Shown here piece after piece: positions 12,945 through 25,297 of a stretch of 64,000 nucleotides of DNA (position 1 is its first letter; every line of letters begins with the position of its first letter). A program made the translations under genes and the position numbers. Below the pieces are notes generated by a model, which had not been told where the DNA came from, ran no database searches, and worked only from the letters and a program-made list of their open reading frames with translations. The stretch comes from Manihot esculenta (Eukaryota > Streptophyta > Magnoliopsida > Malpighiales > Euphorbiaceae): positions 6,210,662 to 6,274,661 of the forward strand of contig NC_035161.2 in NCBI RefSeq assembly GCF_001659605.2, read 5' to 3'.

Positions 12945-13312
12945 CGTTTAATTTAATCGGTTTAATATATTAAAAATTAAATGAAATCAAATTGATTTGA
13001 TTCTATTCGATTCGATTTAATTTTATTTGATGGATTTAAATTTTTAATAAATTTTTTATTTTTTTAAACTTTATTTTTAATATTTTAAAATTTAATTAAA
13101 ATATTTTAATATTGATATAATCTAATCTCTAATATTATTGAAAATAATATACTATTATTATTAATTGATTCGATTCGATTTTTTATTTTTATTTTTTATT
13201 AAAATCGAATCGAATTAAAATAATTAAAATTTTTAAAATTAAAAATCAAATTGAACTGAATTAAAATAAATAAAAATTAAATTAAAATTTTAAATTAATT
13301 TAATTCCATCTA
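12945..13312 (+). mobile_element. MITE-like element, family 1, copy 2 (degenerate)
   Basis: It shares the AT-rich core and the order of gattcgattcgatt / aatcgaatcgaatt words with the copy at 11722-12177, in the same orientation. Most CG pairs have become TG or CA, and the left end is missing or unrecognisable. Confidence 0.55.
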
Positions 13313-13571
13313 TTTTTTTTATTTGAATTGAAAATTCCTGCATACAATTACAGCTGTAATTACTTAGAGGTGAATTTGCATTTGCATGAAATGTGCTAGA
13401 GACGTGAGCAGATATTGGAATTCGATACCCAAGCAAATCCCATATGTATATTTTAACAACAATTATTAGAAAGCTTTGCTTGTGATTAAGCATTTAAGAT
13501 TATGATTAATTAATTAATTAGTAATACTAAAAAGGATTGATTAATGGAAGAAAGTGTGCGGAAGTAGCGGG

Positions 13572-14031
13572 TTAGGGTTCAGCAGTATTCGGTTCAAATC
13601 GAAAAAATCGATCGAATCGAATCGATTTAAAATTTTGATTTAGTTTTTTATACATTTCGATTTGATTTAATTTTTAATTTCAGAAATTTTGGTTCGGTTC
13701 GGTTTTAATCAGAAAAAAATCGAAAAAATCGAGTCAAAACGATTAGTAATAATAATATATTTTTCAATAATATAGAGAAATTAAATCATATTAAAATTAA
13801 AACATTTTAATTAAATTTTAAAATATAAAAAATAAAAAAAATTATTAAAAATCAAAATCGATCAAATTGAATCGAATCAAACCGAATTGAATTAAATCAG
13901 GCCGATTCAGTTTGATTCGTTTTCTGATCAAAATCGATTTGATTTAATTTTCATAAACACTAAAATTTTAATTTTTAATTTATTCAATTCAGTTCAATTT
14001 TGAACCGAACAAACCGAATGCTGACCCCTAA
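13572..14031 (-). mobile_element. MITE-like element, family 1, copy 3 (inverted)
   Basis: The ends read TAGGGTTCAGCAGTATTCGGTT and its imperfect complement AACCGAATGCTGACCCCTA. The interior matches the first copy in reverse orientation, including the cataaacactaaaattttaa phrase near the right end. About 460 bp, non-coding. Confidence 0.7.
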
Positions 14032-16393
14032 CTGAGGCCATAAATGCACTTTCATTTAGATAGCTCAAGCTTAGTTTGCCTTCGTCATCTCACCACCTCC
14101 CTTGAGCCAAAGACCCAAGAGCCCACTTAAATCATAAACTATCCTATAATAATTAAAATTTTAAATTAATTTAATTTAATTAATTTTTTAGATTTAAATA
14201 AAAAAATATTTAAAATTTTTATAAAAAATTTATTATTTTAATACTAAATTGATGTGATATTCAACATTATATCAATCTCAAATTAATATGAAATTCACCA
14301 TTAATTTTATTTTTTATTTTTAATTTATAATATCTTTCTCTATATATTCATTAATATAGATAAAAACGACACATTATTGTAAAAAATAATAATTAAATAT
14401 TTAATTATAACAAATTAAGAACTTTTTAGCATTGAGATTAAGAGTGAAAATACATTTTTTCAGAAAATTATCATTTTGAATGTTGTTAAAAAAAAAACAG
14501 TTTATTTCAATATTTTTATAACTAAATTATATAAAAAATAATTTTTAATACTTTGTAATTATTATATTTTAAAAAATATTTTTATCAATAGCGGTCATGT
14601 TAAATTGCCCTTGTTAGGTAGGTGCTAAATAATTTTTGAACGAAAACTTCTATAACTATTTATTTAAGGATAAACTGTAATTTAATCCTTCTAATTTAAT
14701 GAAATTTAACCTCTCGTCCCTCTATTTTTAAAAACTTTCAATTTAATCCTCCACATTTAAAAATATTTCATATCCAGAAAATACCCTCAGGGCAAATTCA
14801 ACATTAATGGATCATAAAGACAAGGGAGTGGGGAATCATATGCATTAATTGATGTAAGAAAAGGGTCAAATTGAACACCCAAATCGATGGAACCATTTCT
14901 TTTTTTTTTTTTGTTCTTTTAAGTTTGCCAAGTTGAGAAATGACAAACATTAAAATCACCATGTTACCTTAAATTTATTACCATTTTGCAAGCTGTAAGG
15001 TGGCACGTGGATATAGCTGTGTGGCTGGTAACGGTCGGATTTTGGGTCAGAATAGGATGGGTGGTTTAAAGTTAAGATAATTGAAACCGAATTTTAAAAA
15101 ATCCTTCTACTTTTTTTTTTATTTTAATTTTTTTAAAATTTAGGCTAAATTGATTTTCTAATAAATTATTTTCTATGTTTATTTAGGTTTTCAAACTCTA
15201 TTTATAAATATTCTTTCATCTGATATTGTTTTAGAAATTTTCGTTTAGTATTTTGAATTTTAGATTTTATGTGTTATAAAAAACTAACAGCAATATTTGA
15301 ATATTAAATTTTATATAATTTTAATTTTTTTTAAAAAATAATTAACACATAAAATTAGTAGAATAATAATAATGACCGCTGAATCTCATTTACTCTAGAA
15401 GTTTGTTTTCAGCAGACCGGTCTAACATTTTAAGTCTTGACTCTAACACATGGGATAGATCGAGTCACCCGCAAGTTCAGATCCAATAATCAGAAATTCA
15501 GCCCGTTGATGTAACGTGATAAAAGATATTAGATCCAGTCACTTCACATTTCTGCACACATGTGCATTAGCAGAAATTAAATGGCCGTCTGGCACAAAAA
15601 AGGGTTTGACACTCTTGTACGCACAGAGACAGGTGACACTATAATAGAGAGATCGTTAGACGTCACTAGTAAATAAAATAAAAAGAATAGACATTTAGAA
15701 CATCAAATAAAATAAAATTTTAAAAAATATTAAAAAATTTTAATATATTTTTTAAAATAAATAAATAAATAAATGAGTTATCCACAGTATTGAAATTAAA
15801 TAGTAATGTTGTTTTAAAATATTTGTTTAAACTATATTTTAAAATAAAAAATATAAATTTTATTATATTTTAATTGAATTATTTTTATTCCCATTTTGAT
15901 TTTAAATTACACCAATTTAATTTATTCAACTTATTGGGATCAGGACTCTGCATTTCAAACGCTTTGGGAATCCTTCATTGCATTTAGGATTACTAGGCAG
16001 CTTCAAATCTGGTCAAATTTCCCATTAAAAAATAATAAAATTTTCAATATAATTATATACCAAAGTATGGAGACAAATCCAAGTAAGAGATTTATTTTAT
16101 ATAAAATGTATGATAAGATTTAGTTATTATATATATAGATTTTATATATTTGTATTTTAAATTTATAATAAATATAAAATATAAAATTTATTTTTTTGGG
16201 TAAATTGTTTTAGGAAATCAATATTTAAAATAAATAAATAAATTCAGTTGATGGGCCATTGATTCATGGTGGTCCAAGAAGAGCTGAAAAGTTAAAGACA
16301 GTAGGACCGTAGTTGGCCCACTTGCCCTGGACTCAACCAACATGCAATTATTTCTTATTTATATTTTGACTCTATTAAATTTAAATATATTGG
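14032..16393. other. AT-rich intergenic DNA
   Basis: No gene is recognisable. A short mixed-composition stretch at 14990-15070 includes a CACGTG (G-box) at about 15004-15009, but no gene is positioned to use it. Another mixed-composition stretch at 15370-15670 has no recognisable content. Confidence 0.45.
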
Positions 16394-16810
16394 ACACCCA
16401 TATTTAATTCATATCGAAAAAATCGATCGAATCGAATTAATTTAAAATTTTAATTTAATTTTTTTATTTATTTTGATTTGATTCAGTTTTTAATTTCAAA
16501 AATTATAATTATTTTAATTTGATTCGATTTTAATAAAAAAATAAAAAAAATCAAATTAATTAGTGATAATAATATATTATTTTTAATAATATAGAGAGAT
16601 TAGATTATATTAAGATTAAAATATTTCAATTAAATTTTAAAATGTAAAAAATAAAAAATTTATTAAAATTTCAAATCGAATCAAATCAAACTGATTTGAT
16701 TTAATTCAATTTCTGATCGATTCGATTTGATTTTTATAAATACTAAAATTTTAATTTTCAATTTATTTAATTCGATTTAATTTTAAACCGAGCCAAATAC
16801 TTATCTCACG
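16394..16810 (-). mobile_element. MITE-like element, family 1, copy 4 (inverted)
   Basis: It has the same internal order as the copy at 13572-14031 (aaaaaatcgatcgaatcgaa near the left; ataaatactaaaattttaat near the right). Terminal repeats are eroded; only fragments such as accgagccaaat remain at the right. Confidence 0.6.
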
Positions 16811-17757
16811 GCTAATTATCGATCACCGCTAAAACTTAAACCGACATAAAATTTATATTAAATTTAAATTTAATATTTATTAATATATATTATTTTTTAA
16901 ATTAAAATTAAATAATAAAAAAATTATTTTACTAAAAAAATATTTTTTAAAAAATATTTCTCAAATAAATTAAATATTTTTATAAATAAATAAATATAAA
17001 AATATATGATTTCTATTTTATTAAATTTGCCTTGTTTAAAATTAGAAGGTTTTGAATTCGAATCCAGTTAATAATGTTTTTCAAAAGAAATATTAAAAAA
17101 GAAAAAAGATTTTACTAGTGTGTAAAAGCTAACAGCAGGCTTCACAGACCATCTAAATAAAGCCCAATAAACTTTAAGTTTTGTTTTACCAACTCATTTG
17201 AACCTCCAATCCCAATGCTCCAAATGGCAATCAAGCATACCATTAATTTGTTTTTTTTTTCTTTTCAATTTGATTGCTGAGTAAGGCATAAATTCAAGAC
17301 ATTATAATTCTAAAAATGACAATGAAATTATAGAATTAAAATTCATCTATAAGATTAATTACAATGCAATTATTTACTTAAATTTATTTACACTTTGTAC
17401 TTAAATTAAAAAAAGTTTATAGTTTTGAAAGTAAATATTATTAATTTAATATATAAATATTTATTTATAATATCTAAAATTAGATATTTAAATTTTGATA
17501 ATTTTAAATTGTGCTTTAATTTTTTTTCCATTTTAAAAAAAGATAGTTCATCCAATCTTTTACTATAGAGTAAAGTTTTAATTGTTTTGGATATTTTGTT
17601 AGAAGTTTTGAATATGTTAATTGAAATGTCTAAGTGTATAAACTTAGAATCACAACTCCTAGTAAAAATAAATTATTACCATTGAAATAAAAAATTTCGT
17701 AATTCAATTTATTTATTTTTTATAATTTTTTATTTAAAATAAAATAATTTATCGATT
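16811..17757. other. AT-rich intergenic DNA
   Basis: No coding frame or defined repeat is recognised. It ends at the target-site duplication of LTR element A. Confidence 0.45.
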
Positions 17758-17762
17758 ATCTT

Positions 17763-18220
17763 TGATGATCTCAGATCCAGAAAAAAGTAGGATTTCTTTG
17801 TATATAAGAAAACTTAGTATGAGTAGATCGTGCTTCTCTTTTTTATTCATTTTTTCTTTACCTTCTAGTGATACATAACCGCCATCTTGCTATAGTACCA
17901 CCTGTCACTGTCACATAGAATTGTACGTATGGGCGTACCTGCTTGCCCATCCTGGTTAGGCGGTCATTTAATTCCCTTCCGGCGCCCGTACTGATAGGGT
18001 CACGGCATAACTGGACTTGCTCTCCTACTCCCCGTCATGTTAGATGAGCTGGGTCCTTTTCTGATGAGTCTGAGCCCTCGGTCAGCCAGGCCTACTTCAA
18101 CCGCGGGTTGGGTGGTGCGCTGATGGGTCAGCTTATGTAGTGAGTTCTGATGGGTTTTGGCCCTGGCTCTTCTTCCAAGGCTCGACCTTAGCCTGAGTGC
18201 TAGTGGTCCAACGGTCATCA
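17763..18220 (-). repeat. Element A left LTR (3' LTR on the sense strand)
   Basis: 458 bp, TGATGA...TCATCA. It aligns end to end with 25296-25746; shared landmarks are gatccagaaaaaagtagg, gtacgtatgggcgtacct, tttaattcccttccggcgcc and ctcctactccccgt. Confidence 0.9.
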
Positions 18221-18240
18221 AGTGCCCCTTACCTCCTCAT
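18221..18240 (-). other. Polypurine tract of element A
   Basis: The plus strand just inside the LTR reads agtgccccttacctcctcat. On the minus strand this is a purine-rich run ending at the LTR. The same feature occurs at 53647-53670 and 55272-55295 in element B. Confidence 0.6.
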
Positions 18241-18458
18241 TAGTTATTTCATGATTAATGAAGGGATAAATCCCTAGGTCTCCATTATAACCGCGCGGCC
18301 CTGGGGAGGCTCTCATCAAAACATCTCTTCCCTGCCTTCACCCATCTCAAATTTGTGCTTTCAATTTCTCTCTAGACTCTTCTTCTTGCTCTGCTTCCTC
18401 TAATACGTCTTTCCCCCTTTCTGCGAAATTTTTCCTGAAGTACGTCTTAATTTTCCTT

Positions 18459-21400
18459 ATGGCCACCGTTAGAATTCCCGATGTTGTAGGTCTGAGGTCC
18501 ACGATCACCCCTTCCATTCCTTCCAATTTTTTCTCTGCTGACTACATAGACACCTCCATCTATAGGATTAGGGCTCCTCTTCGCAATAAGAGAATTATTC
18601 TTCATGTTCCTCCACCAACGGGTTTGATAGACCCCCAACAAGGTCGTAGCTTGATCTTTTACGTCAAGCAACGCGACTTCAGGTTAACCTTTCCTTTATC
18701 CCCCTTCTTTATCAAGGTATTTCGTCAATTCAAAGTGATCCCTTGCATGTTATCTCTAAATTCTATCATCTTCGTGTGTTCCTTCGAGTCAATAAGTTTG
18801 TGCTGAAGTTTTACCCCTTCTATCACTCTGTTTTCTACCTTTTTCCGTTTGGTTCAGACAAATCACGGGTTTTACTACTTTTTCCCCCGGGGAGGGTTGT
18901 CCATCTTCACGAGGTACAAAAACTCAATAAAAGGCTGGGCTGAGGCCTCTGTGGTGGTAGAGCTGAAGGAGGGCTTTGGGATCGACTAGAATATTGATCT
19001 CCTCTGGAGGGAGGTTCCCTAGGGCTGTAACGACCTTCCTCGGCTACCCCTGATGGACCAGATTTGCCTTCTTTGACTGACCTCTGTTCAAAGGAAGTAT
19101 GATGTCGAGAAGTGTATATTCTGTTAGGAAATTCAGAGATTTACTGCAACCCAAACACACAGCGGAAAAAAATAAAATCTCTGATTTTCTTCCCGGGATC
19201 CGTGTGCTTCGTTTAATTTGAAAAGAAGGATAAGTTACTAACCTGTTAGACTCGACGAGAAGATACAATCTCGGACTCAAGGTGCTGCTTTTCAATGAAC
19301 ACCCGCTATGGTATCCACACGAACGTCTTCTATCCTTCTAGAGTGCTAGCTCTCTTAAGGATGGATAGATTATGTGCTCCATAGTCTGCAATTGATAGAC
19401 TGAATTTTCTAAAAACGTTCACTACAGAATTCGTAGAATGAGTTTTTATATGTTTCAGTATTTTATTTTCCCACAACTCTTTTCGTAAAAGAGTTATGTT
19501 CAAAACCCACTATCACGATCTCACAGATACTCAAATATTTTATGTGATAGAGTTGTGTTCATAACCAACTACCACAATCTCGCAGATACTCAAATATCTT
19601 ATGTGATAGAGTTCTTTATCTGTAACAATTACAGATAGACTGCAGATCCTTTTATATATTATTATCTTATAATAATAAATAATTACTATTAATAATAATA
19701 ACACTTTATTATTATTAATTATACTAATGGGCTTTTAGCTCATTAATAGCACATCAATAACGTTCTTGTGTGTGACCCAATAGGCTCACATTAATTGGCA
19801 ATAGGCCCAGTCCCATAAGGCTCATAAATCATAAGTGGCCTCTAGTAAGACATTATGACTACCCAACTAATATGAGGATCGATAGTCCAATAAAGCCTAA
19901 TAAATAGAACATGTACTAATCCCTTTGTCACACGATATCTAGTTTGAACATAAGTCATGGTCAATGTCAAACTTATAATGTTCAAACTTATGATTTCTCG
20001 ATCTCTAAGTAGACTGATAAATTCAAATGATATTGATCACGCTATCAATTCATTTGAGCACGGCCATGCATTTCTCAGTCTCACTTATCGAGGGGCCCAG
20101 AAGATATCTCTCTCAAAGAGAGGGACAAATTCTATCTTGATTATTCAATATCCTCTACATAATTTCTATTATGCTCAATCATAACCTTTATGATTGTCCG
20201 ATTAAAGACAATGTTTGGTTATGTCAAAATATAACAGTTCTTATGTTGGAAACTATGACAATCGCAAGTCAAAGGATTAAGACATAACTACTTTAAGATC
20301 CACTTATGACAATAACCCATGTAGTGATCTCAGTGCGAGTCCATCCAATACTTTATTCTCTAACAAGTATCTATGATTATTGAATTATATCAACATATAC
20401 ATAATCATCTCATGATTATCAATCAATAACCATACTAGTTATATTTTATTATTATCAACATAATAATAAGTAACCACGGATGTTAATCATTATTATGTAA
20501 CATGCAAACAAATAATAATGATAGTAAAATCTCTTTTATTAATAACCAAAACGACATATAAAAAAAGTCCAAGATAATGGCCTAGGGCAAATACACTAAC
20601 ATATACATGTCTAGTCTTCGAAATTGCGAGGAAGCTGGTACTCATTAATGACTGTTTTCCTGTCTTTTTCTTCCCCCTCCCCCCTTTTTTTTTCTTGTTT
20701 AGTTGTGTTTTTCCCTTTATTGTGCTTGGCCTTAACTTGTGCTATTTTCATTTTTTTAGCTTCCACCATGCCAGTGGATAAGATCAGGCCACCTAAGAAC
20801 TTCACCATGTCCAGGGAGAGCATGAAGGCCACTCTGGAGGCCTTCAAGGCAGGTTGGTCAGTCGCGGATGTGATCCTCGAAGTTTTTCATGCGGTCACTC
20901 CTACTGTGACAGGTCGGACTGCTGCCCCTACTTCTTCTCAGGCGCTGGTGCCGTGGCTAAAGGCTCTCGGTCTGCGGCCTCCAAGGCCTTTACTCATGGC
21001 AAGGCTCCAGCCTCCTCCAAATCTCCGGCGGCTTTGAAACCCAAGTCAACTGAGAGTGGATCCAAGGGGAGGACCGAGGTCGCTCATTTCGCGATTCAAT
21101 CCCGTCAGGCTGCTGCTGCCATCGTAATTGGCGGGGCTACTAGCAAGCGAGCCTAAACTTCTGAGGCCTCCCCTGAGGGCCGGGCTGCCAAAAAGGCGTG
21201 CGCGGCCCGGCCTACAAAAACTGCTCCTCCTTCCTCCATAGACAAAGGGAAATAGGTCGCGGAGCAGCTATCCCCGGCTCCTGACAACGAGTTCCTCATT
21301 GCCACTGAGGTGACTCCGGATTCTCTGCCAGCCTCTGTGGCTGAAATGCTGTGCACTCAGATGTTTAGGGGAACTCCGGACATCTCAGACCCTCGCTTCC

Positions 21401-22464
21401 TCTCTCTCGTTAGCCACCTTGCTTGCTCCACCACTCAACAGGTCGCGTTTAATTCCCCCTCCCTGGACGATCTCAGAGATAGCCTGAGGGAGATGTTCCT
21501 TATGGTAAATCATTGTTCCTTAAGGGTATTTTTAGTAATTTTGCTTTCTCTAACTCTGTTTTTCTTTCAGGCTTTCGGGATCTTCCTCGAAATCGATGCG
21601 AGGAACCAGTCTTTTCAGAGCTCGATGGAGCAGTGCCTCATCGAGGAACGGAGGGATGAGAACATCATTGCCATCGAAAATGCTCGAGGGCAGCTCATTG
21701 TCTCCCAAGGGATTATTGAGGACCTTACCAAGCGGTTGGGAGACATGAGGGAGGAAGTGGCTCAGGCCGCTGAGCGCGTCTCCTTGGCCGAGTCTTAGCA
21801 GGATGAGGCCTTGTCCCAACTGTCTTCCCTGAAGGAGGCTTGCCAGCAACGTGATGAGGCCCGAGCTCAACGGGATAAGGCTTTAGCCCACGTGGACACT
21901 TTGCAACAGGAGGTGAATAAATATATTGAGAACTTAAAAGGCATGTCCTCTACGACGGAGGAGTCTTGTCTCCAACAGCAGCAACTTTGCCAAAAGGTCA
22001 TCGCTCTGGAGGAGAGATGCTTTGCACTTTTGAAGGACATCAGGGCTGCCGAAGATAGGGTCCAGCTGGCTTGTGAGGAGCGTCTCTAGGATTATAAGGA
22101 CTCCGTTGAACTAAAGACCAAGATTCAATAAGCCTATGAAGCACGTCTTGAAGAGTACAAGGCCTCCGACGAAATGAAGGAGAAAGTGTACCGTGAGGCC
22201 TTCTGTATGTATGCTTCCGGCTACAATCAAGGCTTGAAGACAGCTAGAGATTCCCCCTCCACTCCGTTAGCAGTCCTACGAGCCCCCGAAGTTGATTCCT
22301 ACTGCAAGAAGGTGCCCTACAGAGAGGACGACAATTCTCTGCCCAGGAGAGCTCCTCCCCCGCCAACTGGACCTCAAGGAGAGGACACAGATAAGTCTTT
22401 GAACGATCTTGTTAGTTCAGGCTCCCCTTCCCCTATTGTATCTGTAACACACTCTAATGAATAA
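18459..22464 (+). pseudogene. Antisense additional ORF of element A (gypsy-type 'Transposase_28'-like, coiled coil), broken
   Basis: It starts at ATG 18459 (MATVRIPDVVGLRS) and ends at TAA 22462-22464. The N-terminal part carries RIRAPLRNKRIILHVPPP, GLIDPQQGRSLIFYVKQRDF and LTFPLSPFFIKVFRQF, which resemble the plant putative gypsy-type transposon family (Pfam Transposase_28; assignment from memory). The C-terminal half is Glu/Gln/Leu-rich and likely coiled coil. Breaks include a frameshift and stop near 18806, a solo LTR at 19122-20601, and in-frame stops at 21796-21798, 22087-22089 and 22129-22131. Two intron-like gaps occur at the same places as in the element B copy: about 20640-20760 (ending in ttttttag) and 21505-21570 (starting gtaaat, ending tttctttcag). 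It lies on the strand opposite to the element's sense strand. It is not a host gene. Confidence 0.75.
19122..20601. mobile_element. Solo LTR inserted in element A's antisense ORF
   Basis: 1480 bp with ends TGTTAG...CTAACA. It is flanked by TATTC (19117-19121) and TATAC (20602-20606), a 5 bp duplication with one mismatch. Removing it rejoins gtcgagaagtgta to catgtctagtctt, which matches the uninterrupted element B sequence near 56155-56190. It includes an imperfect direct duplication of about 60-65 bp (copies near 19508-19555 and 19570-19615, sharing cagatactcaaatat and ttatgtgatagagtt). No coding capacity. The parent family is not identified. Confidence 0.7.
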
Positions 22465-23424
22465 ATAAAGATATTTTCTTTTGTATACTTGTCTTTGTTT
22501 TTATTTATTGTGTTCTGTCTCCTATTTTTTGACTTGGAACTTTGTGTATGGTGGCCTGTGGATGTTAATAGTTTTGTAAATTCCTTCTTAGTATATTTTT
22601 GTTTGTATACTTAGACTATTTTTGACTGTATGATTTTCTTTACTCTTCCGAGCTGTTTAGTCCTTTGAAACTTAATTTGACCGCGCTTATTTCTGCTTGT
22701 ATACTTTTTGCTTGTATACTTAACCAATTTTCTAAGTGTGTGACTTTCTTTACTTTTCCAAGCTGTTTAGTCCTTTGGGACTTAGTTTAATCGCACTTAT
22801 GTATTGAATTACCTTTGTTTCCCAGCTTGCGAGCTCGTTTTAACTTATCTTGGTGTGAAGTACCTTGGGTTGTATGTTCAGCTCGTAAGCTTAACTTGCT
22901 TAGCTTACTTATCTTGTATTAACGAATTTAGGCTGTCATTTGCGCAATCTACCAAGTGGATATGTCCGGGCTATGAGCTCAGTTATATATCAAAATTTTT
23001 ATTATGTATTCGGCTTGTAAGCCTTTCTCTGTTTTTACGGGAGTACATAAGCTATTTTTCTACGACCTCTCCTGGGTCACGAGCTCGGTTATATCATACT
23101 TAGCTTATTTTCACGTATTTGCCTTGTGAGCTCATCCATGGTTATGGGAACGGTTTGTCTTATATTTAAGCTATTTCCGCGTGTCATGGGCCCTTGAGCC
23201 CGTCCGTACTGTGAGTTCGGACGCTTTATATTTAGGCTTTTTTTTTCGTGTGTTTATGTCCTGTGAGCCCGTCCGTGTCGTGAGTTCGGTCATTTTAGAT
23301 TTAGCTTATTTTATTACTTGTTTATAGGCTGCGAGCCCGTCCGTACTACGAGCTCGGTCATTTTTATGCTTAGGCTATTTTTGTGTGTTTATAGCTTGTA
23401 ACCCCGTCCGTATTGCGAGCTTGG
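22465..23424. repeat. Element A spacer with degenerate ~66 bp repeats (first part)
   Basis: This is the region after the antisense ORF stop. From about 23190 a unit containing gagcccgtccgtact, gagctcggtcattttta, cttaggcta and gtttata recurs about every 66 bp (near 23197, 23267, 23333 and 23401). Weaker, earlier copies with gcgagctcg words begin about 22830. No coding function. Confidence 0.6.
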
Positions 23425-24851
23425 TGATAGAGCATATTTTAGACCATTTTATCATGATGTTATTGATGTTTATTTACATCTTTTCTGCCTAATTTTGTGG
23501 TTTTGATCTTGTTTTGCAGATATTAGGTGTAAAGAGATAATCTGGTGAAAATGTGCAGACACTTCAGCAGTCAGATCTTCCTATTTAGGCAGCAAGATTT
23601 CAAGAAGACGCACTTGCCTCTCTTGCATTCAGCATTCAAGATTTAAAATTTAAACGAAGGCTCCACCTAAAAAGGAAAGATTGGACAGCATATCTTTCCC
23701 TCTGCATAACCCCATCCGCGTGCCACCTTCCTCTGAAGAGCCATCTGCGCGTCTCTTTCCTTCTGAAGACCTTGCAACGCTATTCTTTCCTTTTCAGACA
23801 CAACTTGAGCAGCAAACAGCCTCTTGGGCAGGAAGTAAGGACCTAGGGCAACACTTTCAACTATAAAAAGACATATAAGGAGCCTCCCCAGGCTTTTTCT
23901 AGACCCTCTTGGACACACCTACGGGATTGCAAGTGACAATATCTCTTCTTCATCTCTTTCTTTATTTTTGGTTTTTGTTTTAGCCATGAGTGGCTGAAAC
24001 CTTTTTTTCTAGTTGAAGATTGGTTGAAACTTTAGTTGTTTTATGGATCGGGAAATCTGAATATATATTGTTTACCTTTTGTTTATTTAATATTTATGCA
24101 ATTTCATGCTTAATTCTATTATTGCTTTGTTATTTTGATCAATGTGGCCAGTTGATTCTTGATTATAAGGTAATATATTGTTAGTTTGAATAATTTTGAG
24201 TCCGTAATTGCTTGGATTGTTCAAACACAAGAACACTTGGTGTAAAAACTAAGGAAGTTGCATAATCTAGTAATATCACCATGCGTTTGGGTAGTTAGGA
24301 TGGGATCTCTCTATCTCTTCATGCAATTAACAGTTGTTTTGATGCCTAAGGCCCAAGGACATTCCTTGGCAACTTGTTGATTAGTAATTAATTAGAGAAC
24401 GTTCCCTAATTGGTTCAATCTTAAGGAGAGACATGGTGGTGAAAAGCGTTTTCCATCTCCATAACTAATCTATTGAATCAATCAAAAGAACATAAGTTTC
24501 AATGATCAATCCCAACAACTGAAGTGGATCCAACTCTTCAACTAGAGCTTTCTCATATTTGATTTCCCTTTTATTTTATTATTCACTTATTTAATTGCTT
24601 TCAATAGTTGTTAAATTGAATCAATCTCATAACCCCCCCCATTTTACTTTCAGTTTAGTTGGTTTCAGATTTATCTCGTTTCAATTTATTTTGCTTTCAG
24701 TTTCACTTTCAGTCAATTCTCTTGGTCTTTTTAAGAAAAATAGATAAGTTTTCAATTTTTTGTGGATTCGATCCTTTACCACTATCTGCAGTAGTAATAT
24801 TGTTGATAACCGAAAAGGTTATTTTTGACCGGTTTCGACAACCGCGAGTCA
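23425..24851. mobile_element. Solo LTR inserted in element A's spacer
   Basis: 1427 bp with ends TGATAG...GAGTCA and a perfect 5 bp duplication CTTGG at 23420-23424 and 24852-24856. Removing it restores a continuous spacer repeat unit (gtccgtattgcgagcttggtcgttttatactta). The right part has gtggattcgatcc and tttcgacaaccgcgagtca, wording typical of plant gypsy LTR 3' ends. An AT-rich start and the lack of an internal region support a solo LTR. Confidence 0.75.
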
Positions 24852-25031
24852 CTTGGTCGTTTTATACTTAGCTCATTTTATTAAGTGTTTATAGGCTGTG
24901 AGCCCGTTCGTACTGCGAGCTCGGTTATTTTTATACTTAGGCTATTTTGCTTACTTAACTTAGCTTTTCTTTTGCGAGGGCTCAAGTCCTTTACTTATTC
25001 TTTCTGCGTTGATCTTCTTCCCCTCAGCTGG
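24852..25031. repeat. Element A spacer, second part
   Basis: The ~66 bp repeats continue (gtgagcccgttcgtactgcg at about 24897) and give way to the 71 bp tandem repeat. Confidence 0.55.
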
Positions 25032-25297
25032 TTTTGTGGTGCCGACGGTCATTCTCCGTGACCGGTCACCTACCTCACAGAGGGCTTCTTCCTCTCATCT
25101 GGATTTGTGGTGCCAGCGGCCATTTTTTGAGACTGGTCACCTACTTCACTGAGGGCTTCTTCCTCTCAACTGATTTTATGGTGCCGACGGTCATTTTTCG
25201 AGACCGATCATCTATCTCACTGAGGGCTTTTTCCTCTCAACCGGTTTTGTGGTGCCAGCGGTCATTTTTCAAGATCGGTCACCTACCTCACTGAGGG
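25032..25297. repeat. 71-bp tandem repeat, about 3.7 copies
   Basis: Units start at 25032, 25103, 25174 and 25245, an exact 71 bp period. Each holds gtggtgcc, cggtcattttt, cggtcacctacctcactgag and ggcttcttcctctca with scattered changes. The last unit is cut where the right LTR begins. The open frame across it is a by-product of the repeat. Confidence 0.85.

Noticed and set aside
13571..13582. Telomere-like ggttagggtt
   Set aside because: Only about one and a half units occur, and they form the terminus of a MITE copy.
18221..18240. Primer-binding site next to the left LTR of element A
   Set aside because: It does not begin TGG and matches no tRNA 3' end that I can recognise. Read on the other strand it is a polypurine tract, which fits the minus-strand pol of the related element.
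18459..22464. Host coiled-coil gene
   Set aside because: It lies between LTRs with a target duplication, has a close relative in element B at the same structural place, and is full of stops and frameshifts.
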